Positions 17,118-26,059 of a DNA stretch of 64,000 nt are shown here, piece by piece. Both the position numbers and the translations under genes were made by a program. Under the pieces are notes generated by a model. The model saw only the letters and a program-made list of their open reading frames with translations. It searched no databases and had not been told where the DNA came from. This DNA comes from a virus: the IMG/VR virus record IMGVR_UViG_3300009553_000019, positions 88,627 to 152,626 of that record; one strand, given 5' to 3'. Each line of letters opens with the position of its first letter. Positions within the stretch are counted from its first letter, which is position 1.

Positions 17118-17350
17118 CAATTCAAGACGATGCTGCTAATGTTTTAGCAAAGACTGAAACTACGATGAAAGATCGGGTAGCTGCAATAAAACAGCACTTG
17201 CATTCATTGGTTGATAAGATTGAGCTTAGCAATTTTCATCTTGTAGTGAATGGTGAACATTTACACGTTCAGTGGGATGCTAATATCCCACCAACCCTAT
17301 ACACCCTAACCAACCAGCTGGAAGCCCATCTCAAACCTCAAATCTGGTGA
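17114..17350 (+). CDS. Hypothetical small protein
   Basis: 78 residues with a TTG start overlapping the previous stop (TTGA). An N-terminal amphipathic helix (MKDRVAAIKQHLHSLVDKIE) is followed by two strands (NFHLVVNGEHLHVQW) and another helix. No family recognised. Its last 41 bases overlap the open frame of the HTH protein described next. Confidence 0.5.
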   Translation: MTIQDDAANVLAKTETTMKDRVAAIKQHLHSLVDKIELSNFHLVVNGEHLHVQWDANIPPTLYTLTNQLEAHLKPQIW

Positions 17351-17957
17351 GCTTTCACCTGTAGTTCTTAAGCCAGGGGAATCACGGTTAGAGAGTGATT
17401 TATTCTGTCACACTTATGACTGTAAAACTCCGATCTGTTTTGATGGGGATGATTGCTTAACTCTGTACTGCCACCCCTGCAGAGCAGACCTTTCTTCGAA
17501 ATCTGTTCAAATTATTACTGAGTTTGGTCAACCACTTAATGAGATCTTAGAAGAGTCTTCTAACAGATTTTTTACTGCTCAGCAAATTGCTGATTATCTT
17601 TGTGTTAGCCAACCCACGCTATATGCGTGGATTAGAAAACACCTAGGCCTATCTTTTCGACAATTTAAGCGTAAATTTATCTGTGCAAAAAACGTTTGCA
17701 TAGTTGTTGATCATGGAGCTAACGACTATAGTTGGAAGTATACGATGGCAGATCGCATACATCAACAAAAAGGTTGTGTATGCTTTATAGAAGAATCAAC
17801 AACTTTAATGATGACTACGTTACCAGTATCAGAGTTGTCTGAAGTTTTAAAAGCTGAGGTTCCACTTGATAAAGAAACGGGTCTTAGACATATTCGATAC
17901 CCGGTTCGACTCCCCATCGTTAGAGGAACATCTGGTGGTTCCGGTAGTCGCTACTGA
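17310..17957 (+). CDS. Zinc/HTH DNA-binding protein, open frame without canonical start
   Basis: The frame is open from 17310 to the TGA at 17955. It encodes a Cys cluster (FCHTYDCKTPICFDGDDC, YCHPCRADL) and a helix-turn-helix (FFTAQQIADYLCVSQPTLYAWIRKHLG) followed by a basic segment RQFKRKF. The first ATG, at 17745, lies after both domains, and no ATG, GTG or TTG precedes them. Either a rare start (for example ATC at 17328) or a shift from the preceding gene must be used, or the gene is broken. Most likely a transcription regulator. Confidence 0.5.
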   Translation, partial: PTSWKPISNLKSGELSPVVLKPGESRLESDLFCHTYDCKTPICFDGDDCLTLYCHPCRADLSSKSVQIITEFGQPLNEILEESSNRFFTAQQIADYLCVSQPTLYAWIRKHLGLSFRQFKRKFICAKNVCIVVDHGANDYSWKYTMADRIHQQKGCVCFIEESTTLMMTTLPVSELSEVLKAEVPLDKETGLRHIRYPVRLPIVRGTSGGSGSRY

Positions 17958-18294
17958 TTCTGAACAGGTTGCAAAACCCTCAACTAGGGGCGAATGTGCT
18001 AACATTATTCGCCCCTGTCCTTATGTTAGCTGCAGACATAATCTTTACCTTGAGGTTGACAAGAAAGGAGGGATTGTCGAAAGATTCTCTGACCCAAGCG
18101 AAGTGCCACCTAATCAAAGTTGTACGTTAGATATTGTAGATGAGTTTGGCATGTTAGACCCACCAGAAATAGGAAGGGTGATGGGTCTAACGCCCCACGC
18201 AGTTGGAGCTATTGAGGCTGCAGGATTAAGAAATTTACGAAGCTATCGAACTGCAACGAAGCTTTATAGGATAAGACGCAGCTGGGATAGTTAG
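17935..18294 (+). CDS. Sigma region 4-like DNA-binding regulator
   Basis: 119 residues from GTG 17935, which has GAGGAA six bases ahead; upstream in-frame TTG 17866 is less likely. RPCPYVSCRHNLYLEV is followed by a segment with SCTLDIVDEFGMLDPPEIGRVM and an HTH resembling sigma-70 region 4 (GLTPHAVGAIEAAGLRNLR, in place of the usual R-x-R-Q-I-E). Bacterial relatives with the CPYVSCRH motif are small putative regulators. It overlaps the previous frame by 23 bases. Confidence 0.65.
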   Translation: MVPVVATDSEQVAKPSTRGECANIIRPCPYVSCRHNLYLEVDKKGGIVERFSDPSEVPPNQSCTLDIVDEFGMLDPPEIGRVMGLTPHAVGAIEAAGLRNLRSYRTATKLYRIRRSWDS

Positions 18295-18347
18295 AAATTT
18301 TCTCATAACTTCAGTTCTTCAGAGCTTACAACAATAGTCTAGAGTGT

Positions 18348-18363
18348 AGGGAAGATCATCCCT
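18348..18363 (+). terminator. Weak terminator-like hairpin
   Basis: AGGGA and TCCCT flank a six-base loop and are followed by a pyrimidine-rich stretch (TGTCTCTTTTCTTG). It sits between the regulator genes and the first large putative virion gene. The stem is only five pairs, so this is tentative. Confidence 0.3.
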
Positions 18364-18390
18364 GTCTCTTTTCTTGTATCTGGAGTTAAG

Positions 18391-20070
18391 TTGAAGATGC
18401 GTCCGCTGAAACCCGTAGACGGAAATCCATCTCTGAGTGATGATGCGATTAAGCGAATCGCTGATCGTAAAAAAGTAGCTCAAGAAGAGGTACACTCTCC
18501 AGAAATGGATCAGGCTGTCGAAGCTCAAGCTGATGAACCAGTAGAGATTGAAGCTGAGACTGTCGTTGAGGCTAAGAAACTTGCTAAGAAGGCAGGTTTT
18601 GAACCAGTAGGGAGTGGGGTTTATAAAAAGGCTCACGACCTTTGGAACATGCACAAGAGTTCCGATGGTAAGTATGCTTTAGTGAGGTTGGCTGCTGAAC
18701 CTGATGTCTTTCCTGAAGATGAGGTTAAGGAAGCTCCAAACCCAATGGAAGGAAAGACTGCGAGTCGCCATCCAGTTGAGACCTCTTATAAAGAGACTCT
18801 TATTGCTACTGCTGGAGCTGAAACTGGCCTGACTGACCGATATGGGATTACAGTCAAGGTTGGGGATGTTGTTAGCTACACTTTAGGTGGCGAAGATGTT
18901 TCTGGCAGGGTGGCTAGTTACATGGGCAATGGGTTGAATATCCAGCTTGAAGGTCAGTTGGATAGTGGCGTTCCTGCCGACTTCGTTAGTGTTAATCGAC
19001 AGGCTAGGAAATTTGCTCAAGAAGATCCAGGCCATGATTCTTTAATCGATGATGCTCATTCCATCGATATGGTCAAGCCACGTCCTAACAAAGATGATAA
19101 AATGGCTGCCAAATTTGCAGAGCTTTTTTGGTCGTCTTACGGAGCTGAACTGGCCGATACAGTGGTTAGAAACCCACTTCCAGCTAGGACTATCGAAGGT
19201 CTTAATAAGTTAGCAACAGTTGATCTTAGCAAGATCGCATCCAGAGTCTCCAAGACTGCTAGTTGGGAAGCTCTCAACGAGTATGCAGGACAGGCTAAGA
19301 CTTCATCTGTTAAAGATCTGATTGTCAGTGGTCTAGCCATTCGACAAGCTTCGGTTGAGTTGAATCTTCCATTTAATGTTGCTTGGGAATGTAGAGACGT
19401 CATCTCGACTTTAAATAAGAAGGCTGCGAAAAGCTTATTTGATGGTTTGAGAGAAGCTGAAGCGTTGCATCCATCTGATCCAGTTGTAGCTCTTATGGTT
19501 AGAGAAGCTGGTTGGAAGAATGTTAAGAAAGCTTGCTTAGCCATTCAGAGCTTTAGGGATGGGTCTCTTGATGCAATGATTAAGAAAGCTGTTGATAGCT
19601 CTGCCAAGAGTTATTGGCAAGACTACTTTGGTGATTATGGGAATGCTTGGGTTCGTGACATCAAGAGAAAAGTTAAAGCTGATCTTAGCAGGGCTGTATT
19701 GAAGAAGCAAGGTCTTGATGATGCAGCTACAAAGTACTGGGAAGAGTACTTTGGCGATTATGGTAAGAACTTGGTTGACAATGTCGATAGAGCAGTTACT
19801 AAGACCAAGTCAGTAACTCCTGAGGGTCGTAAGGCAAGTGTTGATATGCCACTGCCCCAGCCAGTTCAGCGAATTGATATCTTCGCTAATGTGATTCCAC
19901 TTCTTGATGAGCAGGTAGGGAACAATAGAGTAGCGATGGTCGTTACTCCATCCGGTGTTCATCAGGTTTTGATTCGGAGAGGTTCTGCTCAGAAACGACA
20001 GTCTCACGAATCTAAGGCAAAAGCAATTGAAGCTTACCAGAAGGCAGTGTTTGCTTTCTGTGGACTTTAA
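18391..20070 (+). CDS. Large hydrophilic protein with internal repeat, probably virion-associated
   Basis: 559 residues from TTG 18391 (GGAG five bases ahead; an ATG two codons later is less well spaced). Acidic N-terminus, a small beta domain (DRYGITVKVGDVVSYTL), a helical core, and a repeated motif near residues 407-425 and 451-465: YWQDYFGDYG and YWEEYFGDYG. KTAS-type tripeptides recur, as in the other large proteins downstream. No family recognised. Position before further large genes suggests a structural or morphogenesis role; not proven. Confidence 0.6.
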   Translation: MKMRPLKPVDGNPSLSDDAIKRIADRKKVAQEEVHSPEMDQAVEAQADEPVEIEAETVVEAKKLAKKAGFEPVGSGVYKKAHDLWNMHKSSDGKYALVRLAAEPDVFPEDEVKEAPNPMEGKTASRHPVETSYKETLIATAGAETGLTDRYGITVKVGDVVSYTLGGEDVSGRVASYMGNGLNIQLEGQLDSGVPADFVSVNRQARKFAQEDPGHDSLIDDAHSIDMVKPRPNKDDKMAAKFAELFWSSYGAELADTVVRNPLPARTIEGLNKLATVDLSKIASRVSKTASWEALNEYAGQAKTSSVKDLIVSGLAIRQASVELNLPFNVAWECRDVISTLNKKAAKSLFDGLREAEALHPSDPVVALMVREAGWKNVKKACLAIQSFRDGSLDAMIKKAVDSSAKSYWQDYFGDYGNAWVRDIKRKVKADLSRAVLKKQGLDDAATKYWEEYFGDYGKNLVDNVDRAVTKTKSVTPEGRKASVDMPLPQPVQRIDIFANVIPLLDEQVGNNRVAMVVTPSGVHQVLIRRGSAQKRQSHESKAKAIEAYQKAVFAFCGL

Positions 20071-20086
20071 ACTAAGGGTTAGATAA

Positions 20087-20707
20087 ATGGGACTCAATAT
20101 CCAAAACCTCACCAATCAAAACATATCATTTGAGGCAACCTCCTTTTCTGCTCAGGGTCATCATCTCACTGCTAGAGCTTTGATCCCTGCAGGACAGACT
20201 GTTGATGTTGCAACTTTCTTGCCAAAGGGGATGACTCATCAGCAACTTGCTCAATCACGACAAGTATTGGATGAGTTCAACCGAGTGGGTGGTCCTCGTT
20301 ATAACCTTGTACCAACTGGTGTTACAGCTGCTAAGCTTTTGAGCCAGTTAACTGCAAACTACAACTTGGGTGTTACCCAAACAACTGGTGCTGCAGTAAC
20401 AACCCCAGGTCTTTTCTTTGGTGCTGCGACCAGAGCTGGTCAAGCTACCAAGCTTCGAATCACTACAGTTAAGGCTATTGCTGTTGGTGAGTCCTTGAAT
20501 GTTACTACACTGAATCAAAACGGTGTTAACATTCTCCCATCGACCTTGACACTGCCAGCCTCTTCAACTGCTAGAAGTTTCGTTGAAGCTGTTTTGAACT
20601 CACCAGTATCTGATGGTGATGTGTTTGAAGGCATAATTACATACACTGCTGGTGGTGGTCCAACTATCGGTGCAGTTCGCTATGAGGTTATCATAGCTAC
20701 TCAGTAA
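20087..20707 (+). CDS. Putative virion protein (beta-rich)
   Basis: 206 residues rich in Thr, Ala, Gly and Val with few charges (FEATSFSAQGHHLTARALI, ATKLRITTVKAIAVGESL, ILPSTLTLPASST). Such composition is typical of capsid decoration or tail surface proteins. No family recognised. A strong hairpin follows 24 bases after its stop, consistent with high-level expression of a structural gene ending there. Confidence 0.55.
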   Translation: MGLNIQNLTNQNISFEATSFSAQGHHLTARALIPAGQTVDVATFLPKGMTHQQLAQSRQVLDEFNRVGGPRYNLVPTGVTAAKLLSQLTANYNLGVTQTTGAAVTTPGLFFGAATRAGQATKLRITTVKAIAVGESLNVTTLNQNGVNILPSTLTLPASSTARSFVEAVLNSPVSDGDVFEGIITYTAGGGPTIGAVRYEVIIATQ

Positions 20708-20717
20708 TGGATCTCTG

Positions 20718-20924
20718 ATGAGTTCTAATCAAATAGCGGAGGCTGGACGAGGGTCTGCAGCCTCCGCTATTTGTAAAGATTGTGGTCCAGCCAGTTGCTT
20801 AGATGAAAACTGCTCTGGAACCTTGAAGCAAGTTTTAGGTTTGAAACCGATACAGTATCGGTGTACAAGTTGTAAGCAAGAGTTTTTACTCTCTAAGATT
20901 CTACGCGAAAGAAAGTTTCTGTAA
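20718..20924 (+). CDS. Small zinc-ribbon protein
   Basis: 68 residues. Three Cys pairs (ICKDCGPASC, YRCTSCKQEF and a lone Cys between) indicate a zinc ribbon. The first codons lie inside a perfect 15-bp inverted repeat at 20731-20772, so either translation begins later or expression is attenuated by the hairpin. Function unknown. Confidence 0.5.
   Translation: MSSNQIAEAGRGSAASAICKDCGPASCLDENCSGTLKQVLGLKPIQYRCTSCKQEFLLSKILRERKFL
20731..20772 (+). terminator. Strong hairpin (terminator or attenuator) at start of zinc-ribbon gene
   Basis: AAATAGCGGAGGCTG and its exact reverse complement flank a 12-base loop. The stem is 15 pairs with a GC-rich centre. Only TTTG follows, so it lacks a long U tract. 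It lies just after the virion gene ending at 20707 and inside the next reading frame. Confidence 0.65.
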
Positions 20925-20925
20925 T

Positions 20926-23900
20926 ATGCAAACCCGCAAGGCGCTGAAAAGACTTGGTGGAAAAGACACCGATCTGTTCATCTCAAATCCGGCAGCTTTG
21001 GAAAAGTTTAAAGCGGTAGCTGAAGCAGATGCTAGCAGAATCGAAGAACGTAAGGCTCAGAAATCGATCTCTCAGCCACATTTAGATGTATTGAAGAATC
21101 GAGTCTTAGCAACCATTGATAATGACTTCAATCCTAGTCTGCCAGTTGTTGGACGGTTTGATGCCTATCAGTCCGTTAAAAAACTAGTCAATGCAAGCTC
21201 TGATCATGGCGTTAAAGCCCTAGGTTATCAGCTTAGATCACTGTGGGAAGCTGATCCTACTGGTGTTTTAACTGCTGGTCAACTTACCAATTTGAAGAAG
21301 CATTATGCTCAGTCTTATGGTAAGACAGCAGCTGTTGACATTATCTCCAACGCTCTTCCAAAAGTTGGATTTGTTGAATTACCAGTTCAGAGATTAGCTG
21401 TGATGGCTAGTCGAATTAAAACTCAAGCTGATTTTGATGAAGCTTGCAGAATTGCTGGACTTGCTGGAAACCGTCCAGACCAGATCCGAAGCCGCCAATA
21501 CATCCTCGCCTTATTAAAGATGGGTGAGAATGTTCCAGAAGCTGGAGAGGTTACTGAGGGGAATCCAATGGAGGTTGAAGTGTCAGGTCAGCCTGAAGGT
21601 CAAGTTCCAGGAATTACCGAATCGAATGCTGCTGAACAACTCTCTAACAAGAGTGCTATGGACAGCAGAGTTAGAACCTCTAGGTTACCTTCTGCTAACC
21701 AGGTTGTCGAAGCTGCTCTTGATGCTCAAACGGTTAAGATCGCTGGTTGGACGTTAAGGGTTAATGACCAAGATATGGTTGTTATCCAATCACCAACAGG
21801 TGGGCAACGCCAAGCTCGCCTTAGCCTGATTGATAAGGTTGCTAGTGACTTTTTGAAGATGGCTCAGAGTGATCCAAACTTTGATCCAAAGGTTAATCAG
21901 CAACAGCCAGATGCGGTCAAAGGCATCGGAACTGGTGATGCAGAGTTAGGACCTGATTCTGACACTGAAGAGGGTTTTAAAGAGCCAAAGCCAATTCAGA
22001 AGCATCCAGCTCAAAGCCAGGCTGGAACGTCTACTGGAGTTGTTGGTAAGACTAGTCGTAAGACAGCTGCAGCTAGGCTTGAAGCTAGTTCAACTGCTCC
22101 AAAGTGGGCTGCCACGCCTCATCTTTGGACAATGGTTTATAACAAGCTGAAGTCTGCTGGAAAGCGGACTGACTATGTTTCAGTGTCTGCTAACTATAAG
22201 CTAGCATGCCAGTTTAATGCTAAGCCTTATAAGACTGCTGGTGGTGGGGAAACCTTAGGCCCAGACAGTGGACAGGAAGAGGGGTTTTCAGTTCCATCGG
22301 TAAGCCCGCAGAACATCAATCAGCCAAAGAATCAATCAGGTACTTCGTTACCTGATAAAGCTGATGCTGAAGAGCCTGATCATGGACAGGATCCAGTGCC
22401 TTGGGAGAATGTTAAGCCAAATCCCAAGCTGTCACAGTTGATGCCTGAAGCTGACATGCAGGAGACTGCTGGTGGTCCCGGTTCTGGGCGTAAAAAAGAG
22501 AGTCCAGGTGAACACCCAGCCATTGCTAAAGAGAAAAAGCTTGAACAGCAGAGAAACCATATCTGGAACAATCAGGTTGGAAATGGTACTCCATCTCAAG
22601 CTCTTTTTAAAGCAAATGATGCTTTGCGAGACCACCAAAAGATGATGCATGATCAGGGTATTAAGCAACACCCAGATCATCCTGCGGAAACTTTTGGTAA
22701 GGGAAAGTCAGAAGGGGTTCCAGGTCTCTCTAGTACTGCTCCATTTAGTCATCAACCAAGTCCCGATCTAGGTAAGCCTAAGCCATCGACTGGACCAGTC
22801 GGGCCTCAACTGCCTACGCCAAACATTGATGAGATGCTTCAGGGTGATCCACCTAAGCCATCGACTGGGGTTCCAGGACTATCTAGTACTGCTCCATTTA
22901 GTCCTGGAGTTCAGAAACCTGGGTTGGGAATGCCATCTGATCCTGGTGCACAAAGTTTAGTAAATCCTGATCATCAATGGGATCCAGAAAAAGGTCAGTA
23001 TGCTCCAAAACCTGATATGGAGCCTGAAGCTGACAAGCATGATGACATCGAGAACCTGGAAGATCAAGCTATCAACCAGCTCCAAACAACTCAGAGCTTG
23101 GAGAAGGAAGTCAATGCGGACATTGTTGATAGCTTCGTGGCATCTCTTGATCCAGCTGAAGGTTATCGTCAAGCAAAAGCTAATCGTCCAAGTCGAGATC
23201 TTTTAGCAGGGATTGGCGATGAGAATGGCTGGTTAATGCGTCAGGCTCAGAGCTTGATTGATAACAAGCAAGTCTTCACTTCTGATCGAAACGACATCGA
23301 CCAAGATGGGGAAGCTGAAGTTCGTGAAGATGGCAAGATGGCATTTACTTTTAAGTTTGATGCCAATCTGAACCCACCAACTCAGAGAGAGCTTCAAACA
23401 TATGTTAACAGCTTTACGGGTAATCGCTCTGCTTTTATTGTTGAAGCACATCAGATCGAAGGAAACCACGCCTTCGCATTAATTCGTCAAGCTGAAGACG
23501 ATGAGATGGAACCTGATGATGATGAAAAAAGAGCTGCAATTCGTTGGGCTGCTGGTAAACAATCTCAAGAGATGAACATCCCACAGGCTGTACCAAGTTC
23601 TGGTGCAGATAATTCTGGAGGGATGTCTAACTCAGTTGAAAGCCAAATGGGAGCTAACGCCTGCATGGCTTGCAACGGATCAAACCTACAAGATGTCGGA
23701 TCTGGAATTCAATGCCAAGATTGTGGAATGATGCATGATGCTCCAGAGCAACTTCCTCAGTTAGACGTTGGCAACAACCCACAGGGAATGGGTGCTGACT
23801 ATAATGGGGCCATCCTGAATCGTGAGAGTCAAGAGAATGATAATGCAGGTCCACAACAGGATAACCCATTATCAAATGAGTTGCAGCCATACGAAGAAGA

Positions 23901-24303
23901 TGAGTTAGAGCAGCGTATGCAAACAACTCCTCCCAACAATCAAACCTACGCTTCAAAGACAGCAGCTACTCTGTCTGAAGAATGGGGAGATGGTGGGAAC
24001 TATGGCCGTCATTTAGAAGCAGATGATGCTCAAGATGTTCATCAACTCCATCGTTACATGAATGGAGAAGTCCCTGATTGGAGCCATCGCCAAATGACTC
24101 CAACAGCTCCAGGTATGACTCCACCACCGGCTCCAATGGAAACTGAATCACAAGTTCAGCCTGGAGCTGTTGGTAATCCGATGAAAGCCCCAGAACCTGT
24201 TCCTCCCAAGCTGGAACCAGAACCTGAAGTTCAGACAGCTCAAAGCCAAACTGGTGGACAGTACCTAGATCAAGACCTTGCTGCTTCTGTTGGAGGAATG
24301 TGA
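20926..24303 (+). CDS. Very large hydrophilic repeat-rich protein, probably virion-associated
   Basis: 1125 residues, Gln/Pro/Gly/Ala-rich and largely disordered in the middle. Visible repeats: LGPDSDTEEGF and LGPDSGQEEGF; GVPGLSSTAPFS twice; KPSTG twice. TAGGPGSGRKKE near residue 515 recurs in the protein at 27561. A zinc ribbon (CMACNGSNLQ ... CQDCGMMHD) lies near residue 912, and the C-terminus is proline-rich. Several KTAA tripeptides divide it into blocks. No family recognised; a scaffold, internal virion or tail-associated protein is inferred from size and neighbours. Confidence 0.6.
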   Translation: MQTRKALKRLGGKDTDLFISNPAALEKFKAVAEADASRIEERKAQKSISQPHLDVLKNRVLATIDNDFNPSLPVVGRFDAYQSVKKLVNASSDHGVKALGYQLRSLWEADPTGVLTAGQLTNLKKHYAQSYGKTAAVDIISNALPKVGFVELPVQRLAVMASRIKTQADFDEACRIAGLAGNRPDQIRSRQYILALLKMGENVPEAGEVTEGNPMEVEVSGQPEGQVPGITESNAAEQLSNKSAMDSRVRTSRLPSANQVVEAALDAQTVKIAGWTLRVNDQDMVVIQSPTGGQRQARLSLIDKVASDFLKMAQSDPNFDPKVNQQQPDAVKGIGTGDAELGPDSDTEEGFKEPKPIQKHPAQSQAGTSTGVVGKTSRKTAAARLEASSTAPKWAATPHLWTMVYNKLKSAGKRTDYVSVSANYKLACQFNAKPYKTAGGGETLGPDSGQEEGFSVPSVSPQNINQPKNQSGTSLPDKADAEEPDHGQDPVPWENVKPNPKLSQLMPEADMQETAGGPGSGRKKESPGEHPAIAKEKKLEQQRNHIWNNQVGNGTPSQALFKANDALRDHQKMMHDQGIKQHPDHPAETFGKGKSEGVPGLSSTAPFSHQPSPDLGKPKPSTGPVGPQLPTPNIDEMLQGDPPKPSTGVPGLSSTAPFSPGVQKPGLGMPSDPGAQSLVNPDHQWDPEKGQYAPKPDMEPEADKHDDIENLEDQAINQLQTTQSLEKEVNADIVDSFVASLDPAEGYRQAKANRPSRDLLAGIGDENGWLMRQAQSLIDNKQVFTSDRNDIDQDGEAEVREDGKMAFTFKFDANLNPPTQRELQTYVNSFTGNRSAFIVEAHQIEGNHAFALIRQAEDDEMEPDDDEKRAAIRWAAGKQSQEMNIPQAVPSSGADNSGGMSNSVESQMGANACMACNGSNLQDVGSGIQCQDCGMMHDAPEQLPQLDVGNNPQGMGADYNGAILNRESQENDNAGPQQDNPLSNELQPYEEDELEQRMQTTPPNNQTYASKTAATLSEEWGDGGNYGRHLEADDAQDVHQLHRYMNGEVPDWSHRQMTPTAPGMTPPPAPMETESQVQPGAVGNPMKAPEPVPPKLEPEPEVQTAQSQTGGQYLDQDLAASVGGM

Positions 24304-25061
24304 TGAGCGAAACTAGTTTCAAAATTCGAAATCTGTCAGGAGGGATCCTTACCTTCGAACTTATGCCAATGGAGCCAGTTCCTGAAGGTACTCCACAGTG
24401 GAGAGTTAAACGCTTAGCCAGATCAGGCATCCATTTCAAGATGGGAGTTGGGGCTGTCGTTGATCTGATGGCTCCTCCTTGGAATCTTGAATGGGAAAAT
24501 GCTGTCAACCAACCTAACGTTCAGTCATACATGAATCGTGGATGGCTGAAGCACGAACCAGACGAGGTTGAGACTGAATCAGGTGAAGAGAATCAAGAGT
24601 ATCTTCCAACACTTGAGGAGTTTGTAGCTGCTGGATACAAGGCTGAAAATTACGAAACCTTTATTCAGAATCGGTCTAAACCTTCTTCAGAAGAGCCAAG
24701 CAATACTATTAACAGTGAGGTTGAACCTATTGTTAATGACGGGTCTACAGAGACTACTGAAGAAGATTCTGATGAGGATGCAGATCAGGTAGGATCTAGC
24801 CAGACTGAGTCGATTAGCTCTGATCCCGTTGAGAAATCTTCAGAAGAGATCTCTAATGAACCTGAAGATGAATCAAATGACCCATCTCCAGAAGCAGATC
24901 CAGAAGAGTTGCTTTCCATAAAAGGAATCGGAAAAGCAATGAAAGCTAAGATTCAGAAGAAGTACAATATCGACACTGTCTCAGCTCTTAAGGCTGCTAT
25001 TGCTGATGGGACAGTTACAGAGACTTCTTTAATCTCTTTGTTCCCTCCTTCTGAAGGTTGA
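24303..25061 (+). CDS. Acidic protein with C-terminal helix-hairpin-helix domain
   Basis: 252 residues from ATG 24303 after GGAGG. N-terminal beta-type region, then a highly acidic Ser/Glu/Asp-rich linker of about 90 residues, then a helix-hairpin-helix motif (LLSIKGIGKAMKAKIQKKYN) as in DNA-binding or protein-docking modules of repair proteins. The architecture suggests a virion or packaging protein that contacts DNA or a neighbour, but the family is unknown. Confidence 0.6.
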   Translation: MSETSFKIRNLSGGILTFELMPMEPVPEGTPQWRVKRLARSGIHFKMGVGAVVDLMAPPWNLEWENAVNQPNVQSYMNRGWLKHEPDEVETESGEENQEYLPTLEEFVAAGYKAENYETFIQNRSKPSSEEPSNTINSEVEPIVNDGSTETTEEDSDEDADQVGSSQTESISSDPVEKSSEEISNEPEDESNDPSPEADPEELLSIKGIGKAMKAKIQKKYNIDTVSALKAAIADGTVTETSLISLFPPSEG

Positions 25062-25098
25062 TGGATTTACAACGTAATAGTTGAGGCGGTAAACTATA

Positions 25099-25117
25099 TT
25101 GAGAGACTGACTCTCAA
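25099..25117 (+). promoter_or_regulatory. Perfect short inverted repeat upstream of secreted-protein gene
   Basis: TTGAGAG and CTCTCAA flank a five-base loop. It lies 25 bases before the ATG at 25142 and could be an operator or an mRNA hairpin. No clear terminator tract follows. Confidence 0.35.
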
Positions 25118-25141
25118 AACCTGCAAAGGAAAAAATCTACC

Positions 25142-25762
25142 ATGAAAACGACGATAAAAACTCTTCTTCCAATCCTGCTGCTACTTGCTCTGTTCTGCAC
25201 ACCACGAACTGCCTCCGCCCAAACGTGGTGTTTCCGATACATGTCCAGCGAGTATTTCGAGTTCCATACGCTGAACCAATGGTCGGTTTGGAACAACTCA
25301 TTTGGTAGCGTAGCGGAAAGCACTCGGATGAGTTACCCGGCTGGAGGAACGTCGGCGTCTTTTTACATCTCTCAGTTTGATCCACCAGAAGCGTTCATCG
25401 TGATCGACCACCCGTACGATGCTCATTTTGGTGCCCCACAACAAGCTTCCCACCAGGTTGGATGTCCATTCGATTTCATCAAGCCAGTTGGTAAACCTAA
25501 ATACTGCGCGATGGCAGCTTACGTCCATGCTGACTCCCATGTGAAGGGAAGCATCCAGATGTTGGACTCGAACTACTTCTATCAGTATGTAGAGAGTTTC
25601 GATATACCACCAACCCCAGCCGGTCAGTGGCACTTCGTTGGGACACCAGCGATACAAAACTGCACTCAGAATATGATCGCTCGAGTCGAATTGGACAAGC
25701 CAGGCGAATATCAGGAAAACCGCGCGTACGTCGATTTCGTCTCCGTCACTTGGTGGTATTGA
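25142..25762 (+). CDS. Secreted protein with signal peptide
   Basis: 206 residues. A classical Sec signal peptide: MKTTIK, hydrophobic LLPILLLLALF, and a likely cleavage after ASA (TASAQTW). The mature part is aromatic-rich with five Cys, suggesting a disulphide-bonded beta protein (residues like SFYISQFDPPEAFIVID, ending VDFVSVTWWY). By eye the gene uses more C- and G-ending codons than its neighbours, consistent with recent acquisition. A moron-type cell-surface role (for example superinfection exclusion) is conjecture. Confidence 0.65.
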   Translation: MKTTIKTLLPILLLLALFCTPRTASAQTWCFRYMSSEYFEFHTLNQWSVWNNSFGSVAESTRMSYPAGGTSASFYISQFDPPEAFIVIDHPYDAHFGAPQQASHQVGCPFDFIKPVGKPKYCAMAAYVHADSHVKGSIQMLDSNYFYQYVESFDIPPTPAGQWHFVGTPAIQNCTQNMIARVELDKPGEYQENRAYVDFVSVTWWY

Positions 25763-25783
25763 GTTCAGATTACTCTTTCAATT

Positions 25784-26059
25784 ATGAAACTCATACCAAC
25801 ACTACTGTTGCTAGTTGGCTGCTCTGGTTCAATCGACGAAACCAGATCCTACGCTGGCAGCCCATTTGAATCTAGCAACCATTCTACTCCCATTGAAAAC
25901 ATCACGTGTACCACTTCCGTTTTGGACGATGACTGCTCGATAGAACAAAGCGTCGTCCGTTGTACTAGCGAGATCGAACGACCCGACACTCAGTACTGCA
26001 CTGGACCGATCGATCGACCTAACCAAATAATTGGTCGTGTTTGGTGCTGTGATCGATGA
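25784..26059 (+). CDS. Small putative lipoprotein
   Basis: 91 residues. N-terminus MKLIPTLLLLVGCSGS has a lipobox (LVGC) with the lipidated Cys at position 13. The mature part is polar with six more Cys, including a CC pair near the end (RVWCCDR). It follows the secreted-protein gene by 21 bases and shares its base use, so the two probably form a unit. Phage lipoproteins often block receptors; function here is unproven. Confidence 0.6.
   Translation: MKLIPTLLLLVGCSGSIDETRSYAGSPFESSNHSTPIENITCTTSVLDDDCSIEQSVVRCTSEIERPDTQYCTGPIDRPNQIIGRVWCCDR

Noticed and set aside
17881-17935. tRNA-like T-loop sequence (GGTTCGACTCC)
   Set aside because: The flanking bases do not pair into a T stem and no acceptor or anticodon arm can be drawn.
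18319-18654. Minus-strand frame of 111 codons overlapping the gap before 18391
   Set aside because: Hydrophobic by chance, no ribosome site, overlaps the start of a well-supported gene.
22380-22680. Overlapping minus-strand frames within the 20926 gene
   Set aside because: Shadows of the Pro/Gly-rich coding region with no independent start signals.
23966-24508. 180-codon open frame on the minus strand
   Set aside because: Lies opposite the 20926 and 24303 genes, which have strong coding signals, and no other gene is on the minus strand.
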